Assembly: GCF_016863635.1 (NCBI RefSeq)
Contig: NZ_BOPG01000067.1
Location: forward strand, 1-64,000
Length of the DNA: 64,000 bases
Origin: Virgisporangium aurantiacum
Lineage (GTDB): Bacteria > Actinomycetota > Actinomycetes > Mycobacteriales > Micromonosporaceae
Reading direction: 5' to 3'
Part shown: positions 42,642 to 50,730 of the stretch, piece after piece
How the letters are laid out: each line of letters starts with the position of its first letter
How positions within the stretch are numbered: position 1 is the first letter of the stretch
Notes under the pieces: model-generated
The model's input: only the letters and a program-made list of their open reading frames with translations
Told to the model about the DNA's origin: nothing
Database searches by the model: none
Translations under genes and position numbers: made by a program

Positions 42642-42956
42642 TCAGCAGTAGACGTGGACGACAACGGCCAGATTGGTGCCGTCAAGCGTTCGCTGCGACC
42701 ACGCGTTCACGAAGTCCCATCTGCCGTCCTTGTAGAAAACGACGAAGGGGTTGCCTTGTGCCCTGCCCCAGTCGTAATAGTCGTGGACCGGGTTGTCGCC
42801 ACAGTGCTCCAGGTTCAGATAACTGTTTTCCACCGGGATCCTGTGTCGCAGGCAGGCGCGCCCGTAGTCACAGGCGTAACTCCAGTACATGGGAGCGGCC
42901 ACGGGTCCCTCGGCCGCGGGTGCGGCCTGGGCGGGAGCCGCGGCCGGGCCGATCAT
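42642..42956 (-). pseudogene. Small Cys-rich exported-type protein missing its signal-peptide core
   Basis: The 104-residue ORF starts MIGPAAAPAQAAPAAEG, which looks like the end of a signal peptide (cleavage after AQA) without the basic start or hydrophobic core. The mature part has four Cys (CDYGRAC, EHCGD and a C-terminal Cys) and aromatic motifs YYDWGRAQGNPFVVFYKDGRWDFVNAW, typical of small secreted actinobacterial proteins. An in-frame TAG, the cobT stop, lies 13 codons upstream, so no longer start is available. Either a deletion next to cobT removed the front, or the protein is now cytoplasmic. I do not recognise a function. Confidence 0.55.
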
Positions 42957-42995
42957 GGAACCTCTCAGGTGCTCCGAATGACCCCGCGAGGCCGG

Positions 42996-44582
42996 CTAGC
43001 TCGGGTCCTGTTTGACCAGCGGGAGCTCGGCGGTCGGGAAGTCGGAGACCTCCCAGCGCGGGGAGTCCTCGGTGAGCGGCGGCTGCGGGCGCTGCGGGGT
43101 GCCGGCGGCCACCGTGAGGGCGGCCCGCAGCAACGGGACGGCCGCCAAGGCGGTGGCGCCCTCGCCGAGCCGCATCCGTAGGTGCAGCACCGACTGCAGG
43201 CCGAGCACGTCGCCGGCGAACCGCACCAGCGGGTGGCCGCCGTGGTCGGGCAGCGACAGCCACAGCCGGCTCTGGGTGCCGATGTCGCGGGCGGCGAGCC
43301 CGGCCGCGACGCCGACCGGACCGTCGATGAGCACCGGGGTGTGGCGGTAGGTGGCGCCGAGGATGATGCCGGTGGCCACCGCGATGTCGCCGCCGCCGAC
43401 CATCGCCAGCAGACTGCGCGGGTCGCGGGGCCGGGTCCGCACCCGGTGCAGGGCGTCGCGGACGGCGATGCAGCGGGTCATCCAGGCGATGTCGTCGATC
43501 GAGCCGGCCGCGTTCACCACCCGGTCGAGCAGGGCCGCCGCCTCGCCGCCGGCCGTGAGGGCGGTGAGGGCGACCGCGGCCGCCTCGGAACCGGTGCCGA
43601 GCGTGGCGAGCACGATCGCGTCGGCGCCCTCGTCGACCGCCGCCTCGGCGAGCTTCCAGCCCTGCGCCAGCGCGGCCTCGACCTCCTGCGCGGTGAGCGC
43701 GTCGCCGGTCTCCATCGCCGCCGACGCCGGGCACTCGACGGTGCCGATCGTGGCGCCGGCCGCCTCGGCGAGCAGGGCCAGTGCGCCGACGCCCTCGTGG
43801 GCCTGCTCGACCCGCCGGTCGACGGAGTCGCGGTCGTCACCCGCCGCGGCAGCACCCGCGTGGACGCCGTGCAGCAGCAGGACGCGCACCGACTGCCACG
43901 GCTGCGGCACGGCCCGCCCCTGGGTGCCGCCGGCGAACCGGACGGTGTCGGTGAGCGCGCCGAGGCCGGCGCCGACGAGGTCGAGCCCCTGCAGTTGCAG
44001 GCCGGCCGCGGCGGCCGCGGTCTCGTCGGGCACCTGCAGGTCGGGCCGCTCGGGGATGCCGGCCGTGGTGTCGACGGGCACCGCCGGCGTCGCCGACCGG
44101 CCGGTGACGATCGGTGCCAGCGCACCCGCGTCACCGCCCTTGAACCACGCGGCCTCGCCGGCCACGACCAGCGCGACCCGGTCGCACACCGCGGCCAGCG
44201 CCCGGTTCAGCTTGGCCAGCGTGCCGACGAACACCGTCTCCCGGCCGCCGGCCGGCTGCGCCAGGCCCACCTCGCGGCTCACCAGCACCACGCGCCGCGC
44301 GGCGGTGGCGGCGACGGCGTCGGCCAGCGCCCGGATCGCGTCGTCGGCGTGCGAACGGTCGGTCCAGCCGGACACGGCGTCGAGCAGTTCGGTGACCCAG
44401 TCGTCGAGCTCGGCGATGAGCACCACGTCGCCGGCCGCGGCACCGGCGAGGCCGGCCGCGACGGCGTCGGGCTCGGTGACGTCGAGCCTCGTGACCCGTT
44501 CCGCCGGGCCGAGCAGTGTCTCGGCGAACTCCGCCTGGCCGGCGTCGAACCCGCCCAGAACCAGGACGCGCGTGGTGGACAT
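42996..44582 (-). CDS. cobT: CobT with degenerate N-terminal CobU-like domain
   Basis: The 528-residue protein is a fusion. Residues 1-165 resemble CobU (adenosylcobinamide kinase/guanylyltransferase), with VSREVGLAQPAG and NRALAAVCDRVALVVAG corresponding to CobU's NEVG and LVVAG segments. The Walker A that should read G-(G/A)-xRSGKS is GGFDAGQAE, so no nucleotide loop remains. The C-terminal ~350 residues are CobT, nicotinate-nucleotide:dimethylbenzimidazole phosphoribosyltransferase. They carry LLAMVGGGDIAVATGIILGA and MRLGEGATALAAVP, which holds the catalytic Glu. CobT activates the lower ligand of cobalamin. Start ATG 44582 has a -10-like TAGGCT 7 bp upstream. A true CobU must be elsewhere. 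Confidence 0.88.
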   Translation of the reverse strand: MSTTRVLVLGGFDAGQAEFAETLLGPAERVTRLDVTEPDAVAAGLAGAAAGDVVLIAELDDWVTELLDAVSGWTDRSHADDAIRALADAVAATAARRVVLVSREVGLAQPAGGRETVFVGTLAKLNRALAAVCDRVALVVAGEAAWFKGGDAGALAPIVTGRSATPAVPVDTTAGIPERPDLQVPDETAAAAAGLQLQGLDLVGAGLGALTDTVRFAGGTQGRAVPQPWQSVRVLLLHGVHAGAAAAGDDRDSVDRRVEQAHEGVGALALLAEAAGATIGTVECPASAAMETGDALTAQEVEAALAQGWKLAEAAVDEGADAIVLATLGTGSEAAAVALTALTAGGEAAALLDRVVNAAGSIDDIAWMTRCIAVRDALHRVRTRPRDPRSLLAMVGGGDIAVATGIILGATYRHTPVLIDGPVGVAAGLAARDIGTQSRLWLSLPDHGGHPLVRFAGDVLGLQSVLHLRMRLGEGATALAAVPLLRAALTVAAGTPQRPQPPLTEDSPRWEVSDFPTAELPLVKQDPS

Positions 44583-44589
44583 GCCCGCT

Positions 44590-44595
44590 AGCCTA
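44590..44595 (-). promoter_or_regulatory. -10 element for a near-leaderless cobT mRNA
   Basis: TAGGCT on the minus strand lies 7 bp before the cobT ATG. No ribosome site is present in between, as expected for a leaderless transcript. Confidence 0.4.
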
Positions 44596-44684
44596 TGGCC
44601 CGCGCAGCGGCTGTACCTGCCGGCCCCGGTACCCTTGGGCAGAATCGGCCATGGCGGCCGATGGGCGGGCACAGGAGCGTGGGC

Positions 44685-44888
44685 ATGGCGTGGACGTGGC
44701 GGTACGAAGACGCACAGGGCGGGGCGGTCGACGGCCCGAACGAGGCGTTCGCCAGCCAGTCCGATGCCGAGAGCTGGATCGGCCAGAGCTGGCGTGATCT
44801 CAGCGCGAGCGGGGTCCTGAAGGTGGCGCTGTACGAGGAGAACCGCCTCGAGTACCGCATGCCGCTCACTCCGGTGACCACTGAGTGA
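44685..44888 (+). CDS. Conserved 67-residue actinobacterial protein
   Basis: This small soluble protein begins MAWTWRYEDAQGGAV and contains FASQSDAESWIGQSWRDLSASGV and VALYEENRLEYRMPL. Trp and acidic residues are abundant. I recall similar short proteins in many actinobacteria, without assigned function. The ATG at 44685 has AGGAGCG 6 bp upstream. Its TGA overlaps the ATG of the site-2 protease (TGATG), so the two are coupled, hinting at a shared role. Confidence 0.8.
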   Translation: MAWTWRYEDAQGGAVDGPNEAFASQSDAESWIGQSWRDLSASGVLKVALYEENRLEYRMPLTPVTTE

Positions 44889-45655
44889 TGTATCAGGTCA
44901 ACGTGCCGCGGGCCGCGTTCCGGCCGTCGGCCATCTTCCTGGCGATCGTCGCTCTCTTCGCGACGGCCGGGGTCATGCTGTGGATGGGTTTCGGCCACAG
45001 CGGCATCAACGTGTTCCTGTTCGTGGTGGCCGGCTGGCTGGTGTCGCTGTGCCTGCACGAGTACGCGCACGCGCTCACCGCGTACCGGGGCGGCGACCAC
45101 GGCGTCGCCGGCCGCGGCTACCTGACGCTCAACCCGCTCAAGTACTCGCACGTGCTGCTGTCGGTGATTCTGCCCGTGCTTTTCGTGATCCTCGGCGGCA
45201 TCGGGCTGCCGGGCGGCGCGGTGTGGGTCGACAAGCACCGGCTGCGCGGCAAGGGCTGGGACAGCTTCGTCAGCTTCGCCGGGCCGGCGATGAACATCCT
45301 GTTCGCGCTCGTCCTGACGGTCCCGTTCGCGATCGGTGTCGACCTCGACGCCCACTTCGAGTTCTGGGCCGCGGTGGCGTTCCTGGCGTTCCTGCAGATC
45401 ACCGCGTCGCTGCTGAACCTGCTTCCGATTCCCGGCATCGACGGCGGGAACCTGGTCGAGCCGTGGCTGCCGCCCGACTGGCAGCGCGGCTTCGCGAAGG
45501 TGGCGCCGTTCGGCTTCCTGCTGCTGTTCGCGCTGCTCTGGGAGCCCCGGATCAACCGGCTGTTCTTCAACGTGGTGTTCGGAATCTCGAACGCGCTGGG
45601 CCTGCCCGAGGGCCTCTACGGCGACGGCTTCCGCCTGTTCCGGTTCTGGCTGTAG
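44888..45655 (+). CDS. Site-2 protease family (M50) membrane metalloprotease
   Basis: The 255-residue protein has about five to six membrane helices. The zinc site HEYAH lies near residue 58-62 in a helix, and the second motif NLLPIPGIDGGN near 178-189 supplies the third ligand Asp. This is the intramembrane protease fold that cleaves within membrane helices, for example anti-sigma factors or signal peptides. No PDZ domain is present, as in compact actinobacterial relatives. A GTG one codon earlier is an alternative start. Its last codons lie inside a strong terminator hairpin. Confidence 0.9.
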   Translation: MYQVNVPRAAFRPSAIFLAIVALFATAGVMLWMGFGHSGINVFLFVVAGWLVSLCLHEYAHALTAYRGGDHGVAGRGYLTLNPLKYSHVLLSVILPVLFVILGGIGLPGGAVWVDKHRLRGKGWDSFVSFAGPAMNILFALVLTVPFAIGVDLDAHFEFWAAVAFLAFLQITASLLNLLPIPGIDGGNLVEPWLPPDWQRGFAKVAPFGFLLLFALLWEPRINRLFFNVVFGISNALGLPEGLYGDGFRLFRFWL

Positions 45656-45672
45656 CCAGCCAGAACCGGAAC
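45637..45672. terminator. 15-bp hairpin overlapping the M50 stop codon
   Basis: GTTCCGGTTCTGGCT (45637-45651) pairs perfectly with AGCCAGAACCGGAAC (45658-45672) over GTAGCC. The left arm encodes the last protease residues. It ends 9 bp before the convergent aldo/keto reductase stop and likely acts on both strands. Confidence 0.85.
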
Positions 45673-45680
45673 CACGAGCG

Positions 45681-46679
45681 TTACGGGCGCTGCTCGGGCG
45701 CCTGCGTCTTCTCCGGGTCGGTGGTGACCACGCCGTCCAGCGCGGCGTCGATCGCCGCCAGGAGGTCGGCGTCGAGCTTGACGTCGAGGGCCTTGACGTT
45801 GTCCTGCAACTGCTCCGGCCGGGTGGCGCCGACGATCGCCGACGACACGTTGCTGTTGTTCAGCACCCACGCCACGGCCAGCTGCGCCGGGGTGCACCCG
45901 GCCTGCTCGGCGAGCGGCTTGAGCTTCTGCACGGCCGTGAGCACCTCGTCGCGCAGCCACGACCTGATCATGTTGGCGCCGCCCTGGTCGTCGGTGGCCC
46001 GCGACCCGGCCGGCGGTGCCTGACCCGGCAGGTACTTGCCGGTGAGCACACCCTGCGCGAGCGGCGACCAGACGATCTGGCCGATGCCCAGCTCCTCGCA
46101 CGTCGGTATGACCTCGGCCTCGATGACCCGCCACAGCATCGAGTACTGCGGCTGCGAGGACACCAGGTGGATCTTCAGGTCGCGGGCCAGTTCGTGCGCG
46201 GCCCGGATGTGCTCGGCCCGCCACTCCGAGACGCCGATGTAGTGCGCCTTGCCGCTGTGCACGACGTCGGCGAACGCCTCCATCGTCTCCTCGAGCGGCG
46301 TGAAGTTGTCGTACCGGTGGGCCTGGTAGAGGTCGACGTAGTCGGTCTGCAGCCGGGTCAGCGAGCCGTTGATCGACTCCATGATGTGCTTGCGGCTGAG
46401 CCCCCGGTCGTTGCGGCCGGGACCGGTGGGCCAGTAGACCTTGGTGAAGATCTCCAGCCCTTCCCGGCGCTCGCCCTTCAGCGCCCGGCCGAGCACGGAC
46501 TCGGCCCGGGTGCCGGCGTAGACGTCGGCGGTGTCGAACGTGGTGATGCCCAGATCGAGCGCGGCGCGCACACAGGACGTCGCGGCGTCCTCCTCGACCT
46601 GGGAGCCGTGCGTGATCCAGTTGCCGTACGAGATGGCGCTGACCATCATCCCGGAGCGGCCAAGGTGTCGGAATTCCAT
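45681..46679 (-). CDS. Aldo/keto reductase
   Basis: The 332-residue TIM-barrel oxidoreductase resembles the Kv-beta/YghZ (AKR6/AKR14) group: MEFRHLGRSGMMVSAISYGNW at the start, FDTADVYAGTRAE with catalytic Asp and Tyr, FTKVYW with catalytic Lys, and YQAHRYD in the position of the His. The C-terminal NADPH site TRPEQLQDNV follows. It should reduce aldehydes or ketones with NADPH; substrate unknown. The ATG start is AT-rich upstream, suggesting its own promoter in the 92-bp gap to the TPR gene. Confidence 0.93.
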   Translation of the reverse strand: MEFRHLGRSGMMVSAISYGNWITHGSQVEEDAATSCVRAALDLGITTFDTADVYAGTRAESVLGRALKGERREGLEIFTKVYWPTGPGRNDRGLSRKHIMESINGSLTRLQTDYVDLYQAHRYDNFTPLEETMEAFADVVHSGKAHYIGVSEWRAEHIRAAHELARDLKIHLVSSQPQYSMLWRVIEAEVIPTCEELGIGQIVWSPLAQGVLTGKYLPGQAPPAGSRATDDQGGANMIRSWLRDEVLTAVQKLKPLAEQAGCTPAQLAVAWVLNNSNVSSAIVGATRPEQLQDNVKALDVKLDADLLAAIDAALDGVVTTDPEKTQAPEQRP

Positions 46680-46771
46680 AGTCTGTAGACCTTACTTACC
46701 TTGCCTGATCAGAAGTGGGTCGAGGCTCGTCCGGCTCGGGCGCACGTCGTCGAGGCCGGCCGACGGGCCGA

Positions 46772-47431
46772 TCAGGAGGGTGGCCCGTCGCGGGCGTCGT
46801 GGGCGGGTTCGGGTGCGGCCCGCGTCCCCAGAATTTCTTCCATCGGACGCGGGTACGGGCCCCATCCGTGCGCCGCGACCTTCCGGAACACGCCGTCGAG
46901 CGCGAGTTCCGTGCTTGCCAGCAGCCGCGGGTCCGGGTCGTCGCGACGCAGGTCCAGCGCGCGTTCGAAGTGGTTGACGGCCTCGATGTAGCGGCCCTGG
47001 TCGAACACGCACTTGCCGGCGTGCTGGTACACGAATGCGCGCGCCCGGTCGGGCAGTTCCGGCGAGTCGGCCAGGGCGAACAGCCGGTCGGCCGCCTCGA
47101 ACTCGCGGCGCCACTGCAACACGTGCGCCACCCGGGTCCGAACGGTCGAGAGCAGGCGCAGGTCGCCGACCGCCTCGGCATAGGCGAGCGCGCGCACGCC
47201 GTCGGCTTTCGCCGGGTCCAGATCGCCCAGGCTCCGGGAGACCGCCGCACGCATGCTGAGCAACCGCGCGCGGGACCTGTCATCCCCAGCGGTGGCCAAC
47301 CGCTCGGACAGCCCGGCGCGGATCTCGTGGAACAGGGCGGTGTCGGCCTCGTCGAGGATCTCCCGCAGCGTGTCGGGGTCGAACCGCCACGGGTACTCCG
47401 CCAGCATCCGTTCCGGATCACGTTCACCCAT
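46772..47431 (-). CDS. TPR-like helical repeat protein
   Basis: The 219-residue soluble protein begins MGERDPERMLAEYPW and consists of helical hairpins with TPR-type spacing: RLLSMRAAVSRSLGDLDPAKADGVRALAYAEAVGD, then RRVAHVLQWRREFEAADRLFALA and KCVFDQGRYIEAVNHFERALDL. The last part, ELALDGVFRKVAAHG, may mediate binding. No enzymatic motif is present. The ATG at 47431 is where similarity begins; the open frame extends 400 codons upstream, antisense to the ABC permease, and is not real there. It is divergent from the ABC exporter. Confidence 0.75.
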   Translation of the reverse strand: MGERDPERMLAEYPWRFDPDTLREILDEADTALFHEIRAGLSERLATAGDDRSRARLLSMRAAVSRSLGDLDPAKADGVRALAYAEAVGDLRLLSTVRTRVAHVLQWRREFEAADRLFALADSPELPDRARAFVYQHAGKCVFDQGRYIEAVNHFERALDLRRDDPDPRLLASTELALDGVFRKVAAHGWGPYPRPMEEILGTRAAPEPAHDARDGPPS

Positions 47432-47518
47432 CCGGTAACGCCTCCCGCGAAAGTCGGGTGCGCCGGGGGCCGGCGCCGGACTACATTCTTCGCGGTCTCT
47501 GGCCGTTGGGAGAACCCT

Positions 47519-48307
47519 GTGTATCTTGCGCTCGCCAAAGCGGGCTTCCGTCGGCACGCCACCTACCGCATCGCCACCCTCGCCGGTGCCACCACCAACG
47601 TCACGTTCGGATTCCTGCGGTACTACACGCTCCTGGCGGTCGCCGTCTCGGCCGGCGGCACCGTCGCGGGGTACGACGGGCCGAAGCTCGCCACCTACGT
47701 CTGGTGCAGCCAGGGGATCCTCGCCGTGGTGTCGCTGTGGGGCGACATCGGCGAGCGGGCCGAGCGCATCCGCACCGGCGACGTGGTGGTCGACCTGCTG
47801 CGCCCGATCGACCCGGTGTGGCATCAACTCGCCGGTGAGGCCGGCCGGGCCACCTACCACCTGATGACCCGGTTCACCCTGCCGGTGCTGGCCGGGCTCG
47901 TGTTCACCGACATGTACCTGCCGCGGCGGGCGGTGACGTACCCGCTGTTCGTGGTGTCGCTCGCGCTGGCGGTCGCGGTGTGCTTCGCCTGCCGGTTCAT
48001 CGTCCAGTGCGCCGCGTACTGGACGCTCGACATCCGCGGGCCGATGGTGCTGTGGCTGCTGCTCTCCGGCCTCGGGTCGGGCCTGTTCTTCCCGTTGTGG
48101 CTGGTGCCCGAGCCGTGGTCGACGCTCGCGGTCTACGCGTTGCCGTTCGCGTCGATCGTCCAGGTGCCGATGGACATCCTCGTGGAGCGGTCGGACCACC
48201 CGTACCTGACCGTTCTCGTCCAGGCGTTCTGGGCGGTGGTGATCGTGTCGATCGGTCGGTCCGTGCAGCGCCGCGCCGAGCGGAAACTGGTGGTGCAGGG
48301 TGGCTGA
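47519..48307 (+). CDS. ABC-2 type exporter permease, first subunit
   Basis: The 262-residue protein has six membrane helices: GATTNVTFGFLRYYTLLAVAV, YVWCSQGILAVVSLW, LPVLAGLVFTDMY, LFVVSLALAVAVCF, MVLWLLLSGLGSGLFFPLW and VLVQAFWAVVIVSI. This is an ABC-2/DUF990-like permease whose partner is the next gene and whose ATPase is at 49111. The GTG start (VYLALAKAGFRR) is preceded by GGGAGA. The stop overlaps the second permease start by 8 bp. The exported substrate is unknown. Confidence 0.86.
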   Translation: MYLALAKAGFRRHATYRIATLAGATTNVTFGFLRYYTLLAVAVSAGGTVAGYDGPKLATYVWCSQGILAVVSLWGDIGERAERIRTGDVVVDLLRPIDPVWHQLAGEAGRATYHLMTRFTLPVLAGLVFTDMYLPRRAVTYPLFVVSLALAVAVCFACRFIVQCAAYWTLDIRGPMVLWLLLSGLGSGLFFPLWLVPEPWSTLAVYALPFASIVQVPMDILVERSDHPYLTVLVQAFWAVVIVSIGRSVQRRAERKLVVQGG

Positions 48308-49100
48308 ACTGGCGCCGTACCTCCGACTGTTCGCCGCGCAGGCCCGGGCGCAGGCGCAGTACCGGATGTCATTCTGGCTCGACCTGATCGGCTCGGTGGT
48401 GATCGGCGCGCTCGACCTCACGGCGGTGGTCGTGCTGTTCCAGGCCGGTGGCGTGGTGGCCGGGTTCACCACGGCCGAGGCGCTGCTGGTCGCGTCCGTC
48501 GCGACGGTCGGGTTCGCCACCGCCGACCTGGTCGTCGGCAACATGGACACCATCCGGCACCTGGTGCGCACCGGCCGCATGGACGCCGTGCTGCTGCGCC
48601 CGCTCGGCGCGCTGGGCCAGCTGGTCGCCACGGAGTTCGCGCCGCGCCGGGCCGGGCGGTTGCTCGTCGCGGTCGCCCTGGTTCCGGTCGCCGCGGCCTG
48701 GGCGGGGGTTCAGTGGACGCCCACCGCGGCGGCCTGCCTGCTCCTGGCGATGGTGGGCGGGAGCCTCCTGTTCAGCGCGATCTTCATCGGCACCGGCACG
48801 GTGGCGTTCTGGCTGATCGAGTCCGGCGAGTTCGGCAACAGCTTCACCTACGGCGGCCGCGACTTCGCGTCGTTCCCGATCACCGTGTACGGTCCGGCGT
48901 TCCGGAATCTCTTCGCGTTCGGGCTCGGGCTCGGGTTCACCGGGTACTACCCGGCGCTCGTGCTGCTCCGCCGGCCCGACCCGCTCGGCGCGCCGGACTG
49001 GTTCGGCTGGCTGAGCGTGCCGGTCGGAGTGGTGGCCTGCGGGCTGGCCGCACTGCTGTGGCGGGCCGGCGTGCGCCGGTACCGCAGTACCGGCTCGTAG
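48300..49100 (+). CDS. ABC-2 type exporter permease, second subunit
   Basis: The 266-residue protein has six hydrophobic segments, including DLIGSVVIGALDLTAVVVLF, AACLLLAMVGGSLLFSAIF and WLSVPVGVVACGLAALLW. The conserved Asn/Gly motif GNMDTIRHLVRTGRMDAVLLRP matches the ABC-2 (DUF990) permease family, whose members come in pairs. Overlap of 8 bp with the first permease and an 11-bp gap to the ATPase show a three-gene operon for one heterodimeric exporter. Confidence 0.88.
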   Translation: MAELAPYLRLFAAQARAQAQYRMSFWLDLIGSVVIGALDLTAVVVLFQAGGVVAGFTTAEALLVASVATVGFATADLVVGNMDTIRHLVRTGRMDAVLLRPLGALGQLVATEFAPRRAGRLLVAVALVPVAAAWAGVQWTPTAAACLLLAMVGGSLLFSAIFIGTGTVAFWLIESGEFGNSFTYGGRDFASFPITVYGPAFRNLFAFGLGLGFTGYYPALVLLRRPDPLGAPDWFGWLSVPVGVVACGLAALLWRAGVRRYRSTGS

Positions 49101-49110
49101 GAGGAGTGAC

Positions 49111-50088
49111 ATGGCCGTCATCGAGGCTCGCGACCTGCGCAAGGACTTCACCATACGTCGGCGTACGGGGCGGTTCCGGCGGGAGAAACGGGTCGTGCCG
49201 GCCGTCGACGGCCTCGATCTCACGGTCGAGGCGGGGGAGATGCTCGGCTACATCGGACCCAACGGCGCCGGCAAGTCCACCACGTTGAAGATGTTCACCG
49301 GCGTGCTCTACCCGTCGGCCGGGTACGTGCGGGTGTGCGGGTTCGAGCCGGTGCCGCAGCGGGTCGCGATGGCCCGGCGGATCGGGGTGGTGTTCGGCCA
49401 GCGCTCCCAGCTGTGGTGGGACCTGCCCCTCGGCGACTCGTTCGACCTGCTCCGGCACATCTACCGCGTGCCGGCGGGCGACCATGCCGCGCGGCTGGCC
49501 CGCTGCCGGCGTCTCCTCGATCTCGACGGGTTCATCGACCAGCCGGTCCGCCAGTTGTCCCTGGGGCAGCGGATGCGCGGCGAGTTGACCGCCGCGCTGC
49601 TGCACGGCCCGAGCGTGCTGTTCCTCGACGAACCGACGATCGGCCTCGACGTCGTGAGCAAGCAGGCGGTGCGCGGGTTCCTCGCCGACCTCGGTGCCGC
49701 CGGCGACACCACGCTCGTGCTGACCACCCACGACCTGGCCGACATCGAGCGGTTGTGCCGCCGCCTGGTGGTGGTCGACGCCGGCCGCATCGTGCACGAC
49801 GGCACCCTCGACGACCTGCACTCCCGGTACGGCTCGCAGCGGCGCGTGGTCGTCGACCTCGACGAGCCGGTGGAGGTGGAACCCCAGGTCACCGGCGCGG
49901 TCCTGGAGGCCACCGAGAGCGGCGGCCGCCGCCTGACCTACGCGTTGTCCGGCCCGCCCGGTCCGCTGCTGGCGGCGCTGGCCGGCACCGGCCGCCTCCG
50001 CGACGTCGCGTTCGTGGAGCCCGAGATCGAAGACGTGGTGGCGAAGCTGTACACGACCGGAACTAGTCGAGCTTCTGGCCGATCTTGA
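49111..50088 (+). CDS. ABC transporter ATP-binding protein of the ABC-2 exporter
   Basis: This 325-residue ATPase has Walker A GPNGAGKST (49-57), Q-loop VVFGQRSQLWWD, signature LSLGQRMR near 149-156, Walker B VLFLDEPTIGLD near 169-180 and switch TTHDLAD. The C-terminal ~80 residues form the substrate- or dimer-related domain found in NatA/DrrA-like members. It powers the two permeases upstream. The ATG follows GTAGGAGGAG. Its end overlaps the convergent DUF3043 gene by 26 bp. Confidence 0.94.
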   Translation: MAVIEARDLRKDFTIRRRTGRFRREKRVVPAVDGLDLTVEAGEMLGYIGPNGAGKSTTLKMFTGVLYPSAGYVRVCGFEPVPQRVAMARRIGVVFGQRSQLWWDLPLGDSFDLLRHIYRVPAGDHAARLARCRRLLDLDGFIDQPVRQLSLGQRMRGELTAALLHGPSVLFLDEPTIGLDVVSKQAVRGFLADLGAAGDTTLVLTTHDLADIERLCRRLVVVDAGRIVHDGTLDDLHSRYGSQRRVVVDLDEPVEVEPQVTGAVLEATESGGRRLTYALSGPPGPLLAALAGTGRLRDVAFVEPEIEDVVAKLYTTGTSRASGRS

Positions 50089-50686
50089 CGCGCGGCTTCG
50101 GGACGCGCAGCCGGCGGAACGTCAGGCCGCGCATCGAGGCGTACAGGTACAGCGAGGTGAGCTTCGCGGTGCTCTTCGGGAACTGCTCGCGCATCCGGCG
50201 CTTGACCTCGCGGCCCAGCAGGATGCTGTCGACCAGCGTGCCGAGCGCGAGCAGCGCCCACAGCAGGTTGGACACCCGCTGGACGATCGCCGGCATCGCG
50301 GCCGACGACCCGATGAGCACGATCAGCGCGCCACCGAAGAACCAGGTGCCGATGGTGAGCCGGCGGTCGACCACGTCGCGCACCATGGCGCGCTCGGGAC
50401 CCTTGTCGCGGGCGAGCAGGTACCGGTCGTCGCCGGCCATCATCGCGGCGCGCCGCTCGGCCCGGTCCTCCCGGGCCTTCTCGCGGGAGCGCTTGAGGGC
50501 CTCCTTGCGGTCGGCCGGCGGCGCCGTGGAGCCGGTGCGCGGGTTGGCGCTGGGCCGCTTCTTCGTCTGCTGGCCGAGCTCGCGCTTGCTCAAGGTGCGC
50601 CCACGGGGGCGCACCTCGCCCTCGTCCGGGGTTTCCGGCTCGGGCGCGGCTTCTTCGACGGTTTTGCGTTTGAACAGCGACGGCAC
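50063..50686 (-). CDS. DUF3043 membrane protein
   Basis: The 207-residue protein has a long basic cytoplasmic N-terminus with KRELGQQTKKRPSANPRTGSTAP and a run of charged heptads (KEALKRSREKAREDRAERRAAMM). The motif AGDDRYLLARDKGPERAMVRDVVD follows, then two membrane helices (FFGGALIVLIGSSAAMPAIVQ and LLWALLALGTLVDSILLG) and a basic tail. This is DUF3043, conserved in actinobacteria, function unknown. The start is GTG. It lies upstream of murA on the same strand with a 44-bp gap. Confidence 0.88.
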   Translation of the reverse strand: MPSLFKRKTVEEAAPEPETPDEGEVRPRGRTLSKRELGQQTKKRPSANPRTGSTAPPADRKEALKRSREKAREDRAERRAAMMAGDDRYLLARDKGPERAMVRDVVDRRLTIGTWFFGGALIVLIGSSAAMPAIVQRVSNLLWALLALGTLVDSILLGREVKRRMREQFPKSTAKLTSLYLYASMRGLTFRRLRVPKPRVKIGQKLD

Positions 50687-50730
50687 GCAGTCAGGGTAAC
50701 CGAGGTGTATTCAGCCGCGCGTCCGCCGGT

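Noticed and set aside
46715..47518. Plus-strand extension upstream of the first ABC permease
   Set aside because: Antisense to the TPR gene, which has helical-repeat character; permease similarity begins at 47519.
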